Assembly: GCF_005938125.1 (NCBI RefSeq)
Contig: NZ_VCQN01000001.1
Location: 62,001-126,000, forward strand
Reading direction: 5' to 3'
DNA from: Bacillus sp. BHET2
GTDB taxonomy: Bacteria > Bacillota > Bacilli > Bacillales > Bacillaceae_B
DNA length: 64,000 bases
Under the pieces are notes generated by a model. It saw nothing but the letters and a program-made list of their open reading frames with translations. It made no database searches and had not been told where the DNA came from. The position numbers and the translations under genes are program-made. Position 1 is the stretch's first letter. Each line of letters starts with the position of its first letter. Positions 63,661 through 64,000 of this stretch are shown here, in pieces.

Positions 63661-63780
63661 TGGTCGATATCTTGAAAGTACGGTTGATAAAATGAAAAGA
63701 CGGTCGATAAATCTACATAACGGTCGATAAATTCGACGAACGGTTGATATATTCCTATAACGGTCGATAAATCCAAAACA
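63661..63780. repeat. Six-copy array with an exact 20-bp period
   Basis: Units start at 63661, 63681, 63701, 63721, 63741 and 63761. Each begins NGGTYGATAW (three of them exactly CGGTCGATAA) and continues with ten variable, AT-rich bases, most beginning AT. A 20-base period does not keep a reading frame, so a coding origin is unlikely. It fills most of the gap between the scoB terminator and yqkE. Function unknown; repeated protein binding on one helix face is possible. Confidence 0.9.
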
Positions 63781-63849
63781 AGTACATAGTCCCCTTTGAC
63801 TAATACCAAAAAAAGATTTATAACTATGAATGATAGGGGGAATCATCAC

Positions 63850-64000
63850 ATGTCCAAGAAAAAGAAACAAGAAGCAGAATTAACATTGAAAAATTCAGTT
63901 AACCATGATCTCTTTGAACAATTGAAGCAAAAGAAGAAAGAACTTGAAAAAGTAGAGTCAGTTAAAAAAGAAGAAGAGCGGCTTAAAAAAATAGAAGAGA
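63850..64000 (+). CDS. yqkE: YqkE-like (DUF3886) protein, 5' part
   Basis: ATG 63850 follows AGGGGG (63833-63838) and the frame is open to the window end, giving 50 residues. The start MSKKKKQEAELTLKNSVNHD and the following Lys/Glu-rich, coiled-coil-like stretch resemble B. subtilis YqkE, which lies at the equivalent place. Function unknown. The gene continues beyond the window. Confidence 0.75.
   Translation, partial: MSKKKKQEAELTLKNSVNHDLFEQLKQKKKELEKVESVKKEEERLKKIEE

Noticed and set aside
63661-63780. CRISPR array
   Set aside because: Conserved blocks are only about 10 bases and spacers 10 bases, far below any CRISPR repeat or spacer, and there are no cas genes.
63393-63870. Minus-strand frames with repeated Ile-Asp-Arg/Leu-Ser-Thr-Val peptides over the 20-bp array
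   Set aside because: The period of 20 shifts frame at every unit, so the peptide repeats are translation artefacts; one frame also overlaps scoB antisense.

Overview
The window is chromosomal DNA from an endospore-forming, low-GC Bacillaceae bacterium, by gene content and order a relative of Bacillus or Rossellomorea. It starts inside spo0A and then largely follows the spo0A-to-yqkE neighbourhood of Bacillus subtilis: yqiK, yqzF, the bkd operon, brxB, artPQR, yqjA, yqjB, mce, yqjD, yqjE, dinB, gnd, zwf, rnz, namA, proI, yqjP, yqjQ, uvrX, yqjX, yqkB, yqkD, yqkE. I saw no rRNA or tRNA gene, CRISPR array, transposase or prophage.

Layout. 1-2160: the spo0A 3' end, an unrecognised 71-aa repeat protein with a sporulation-type promoter, and yqiK convergent with yqzF. 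2281-12740: bkdR and the branched-chain keto-acid operon ptb-bcd-buk-lpdV-bkdAA-bkdAB-bkdB, read from a clear sigma-54 promoter. 13209-17607: bacillopeptidase F. 17773-22761: methylmalonyl-CoA mutase and its GTPase chaperone. 22865-27875: brxB, an amino-acid ABC transporter, yqjA and an L,D-transpeptidase. 27939-28034: a 31-aa Prli42-type membrane peptide, too short for ordinary gene finding. 28223-35060: mce, carboxyltransferase, M20 peptidase, an orphan CheW, DNA polymerase IV and gnd. 35192-41973: a block between gnd and zwf holding a gerA-type germinant-receptor operon, DUF2935, an old-yellow-enzyme gene and a cyclase. 41981-54266: zwf, rnz, namA, a glycosyltransferase, T-box-controlled proI, yqjP, yqjQ, a lipoprotein and glcU-gdh. 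54320-54732: tandem palindromic repeats. 54845-59813: SOS-controlled uvrX-yqjX, two small iron-sulfur-type proteins, an APH-family kinase and an alpha/beta hydrolase. 59873-63546: HMG-CoA lyase, thiolase and CoA transferase. 63661-63780: an exact 20-bp-period repeat. 63850-64000: the start of yqkE.

How the genes work together. Much of the window serves branched-chain amino-acid breakdown. Bcd and the Bkd complex turn Leu/Ile/Val into branched acyl-CoAs, and Ptb-Buk turn these into acids plus ATP. MutAB-MeaB, Mce and the YqjD carboxyltransferase serve the propionyl-CoA branch from Ile/Val. MvaB, ScoAB and thiolase serve the HMG-CoA/acetoacetate branch from Leu. CcpA-type (cre) sequences lie before ptb, mutA and mce, and a weaker one before the thiolase gene. 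This suggests shared carbon repression across scattered operons. A second theme is the pentose-phosphate and gluconate route (zwf, gnd, glcU-gdh). A third is sporulation and germination (spo0A, ger, probably the 71-aa protein).

The least explained sequences are the repeated sites flanking bkdR, the 71-aa repeat protein, the covarying 125-bp palindromic elements and the 20-bp array. Function names rest on sequence recognition only; no database search was run.
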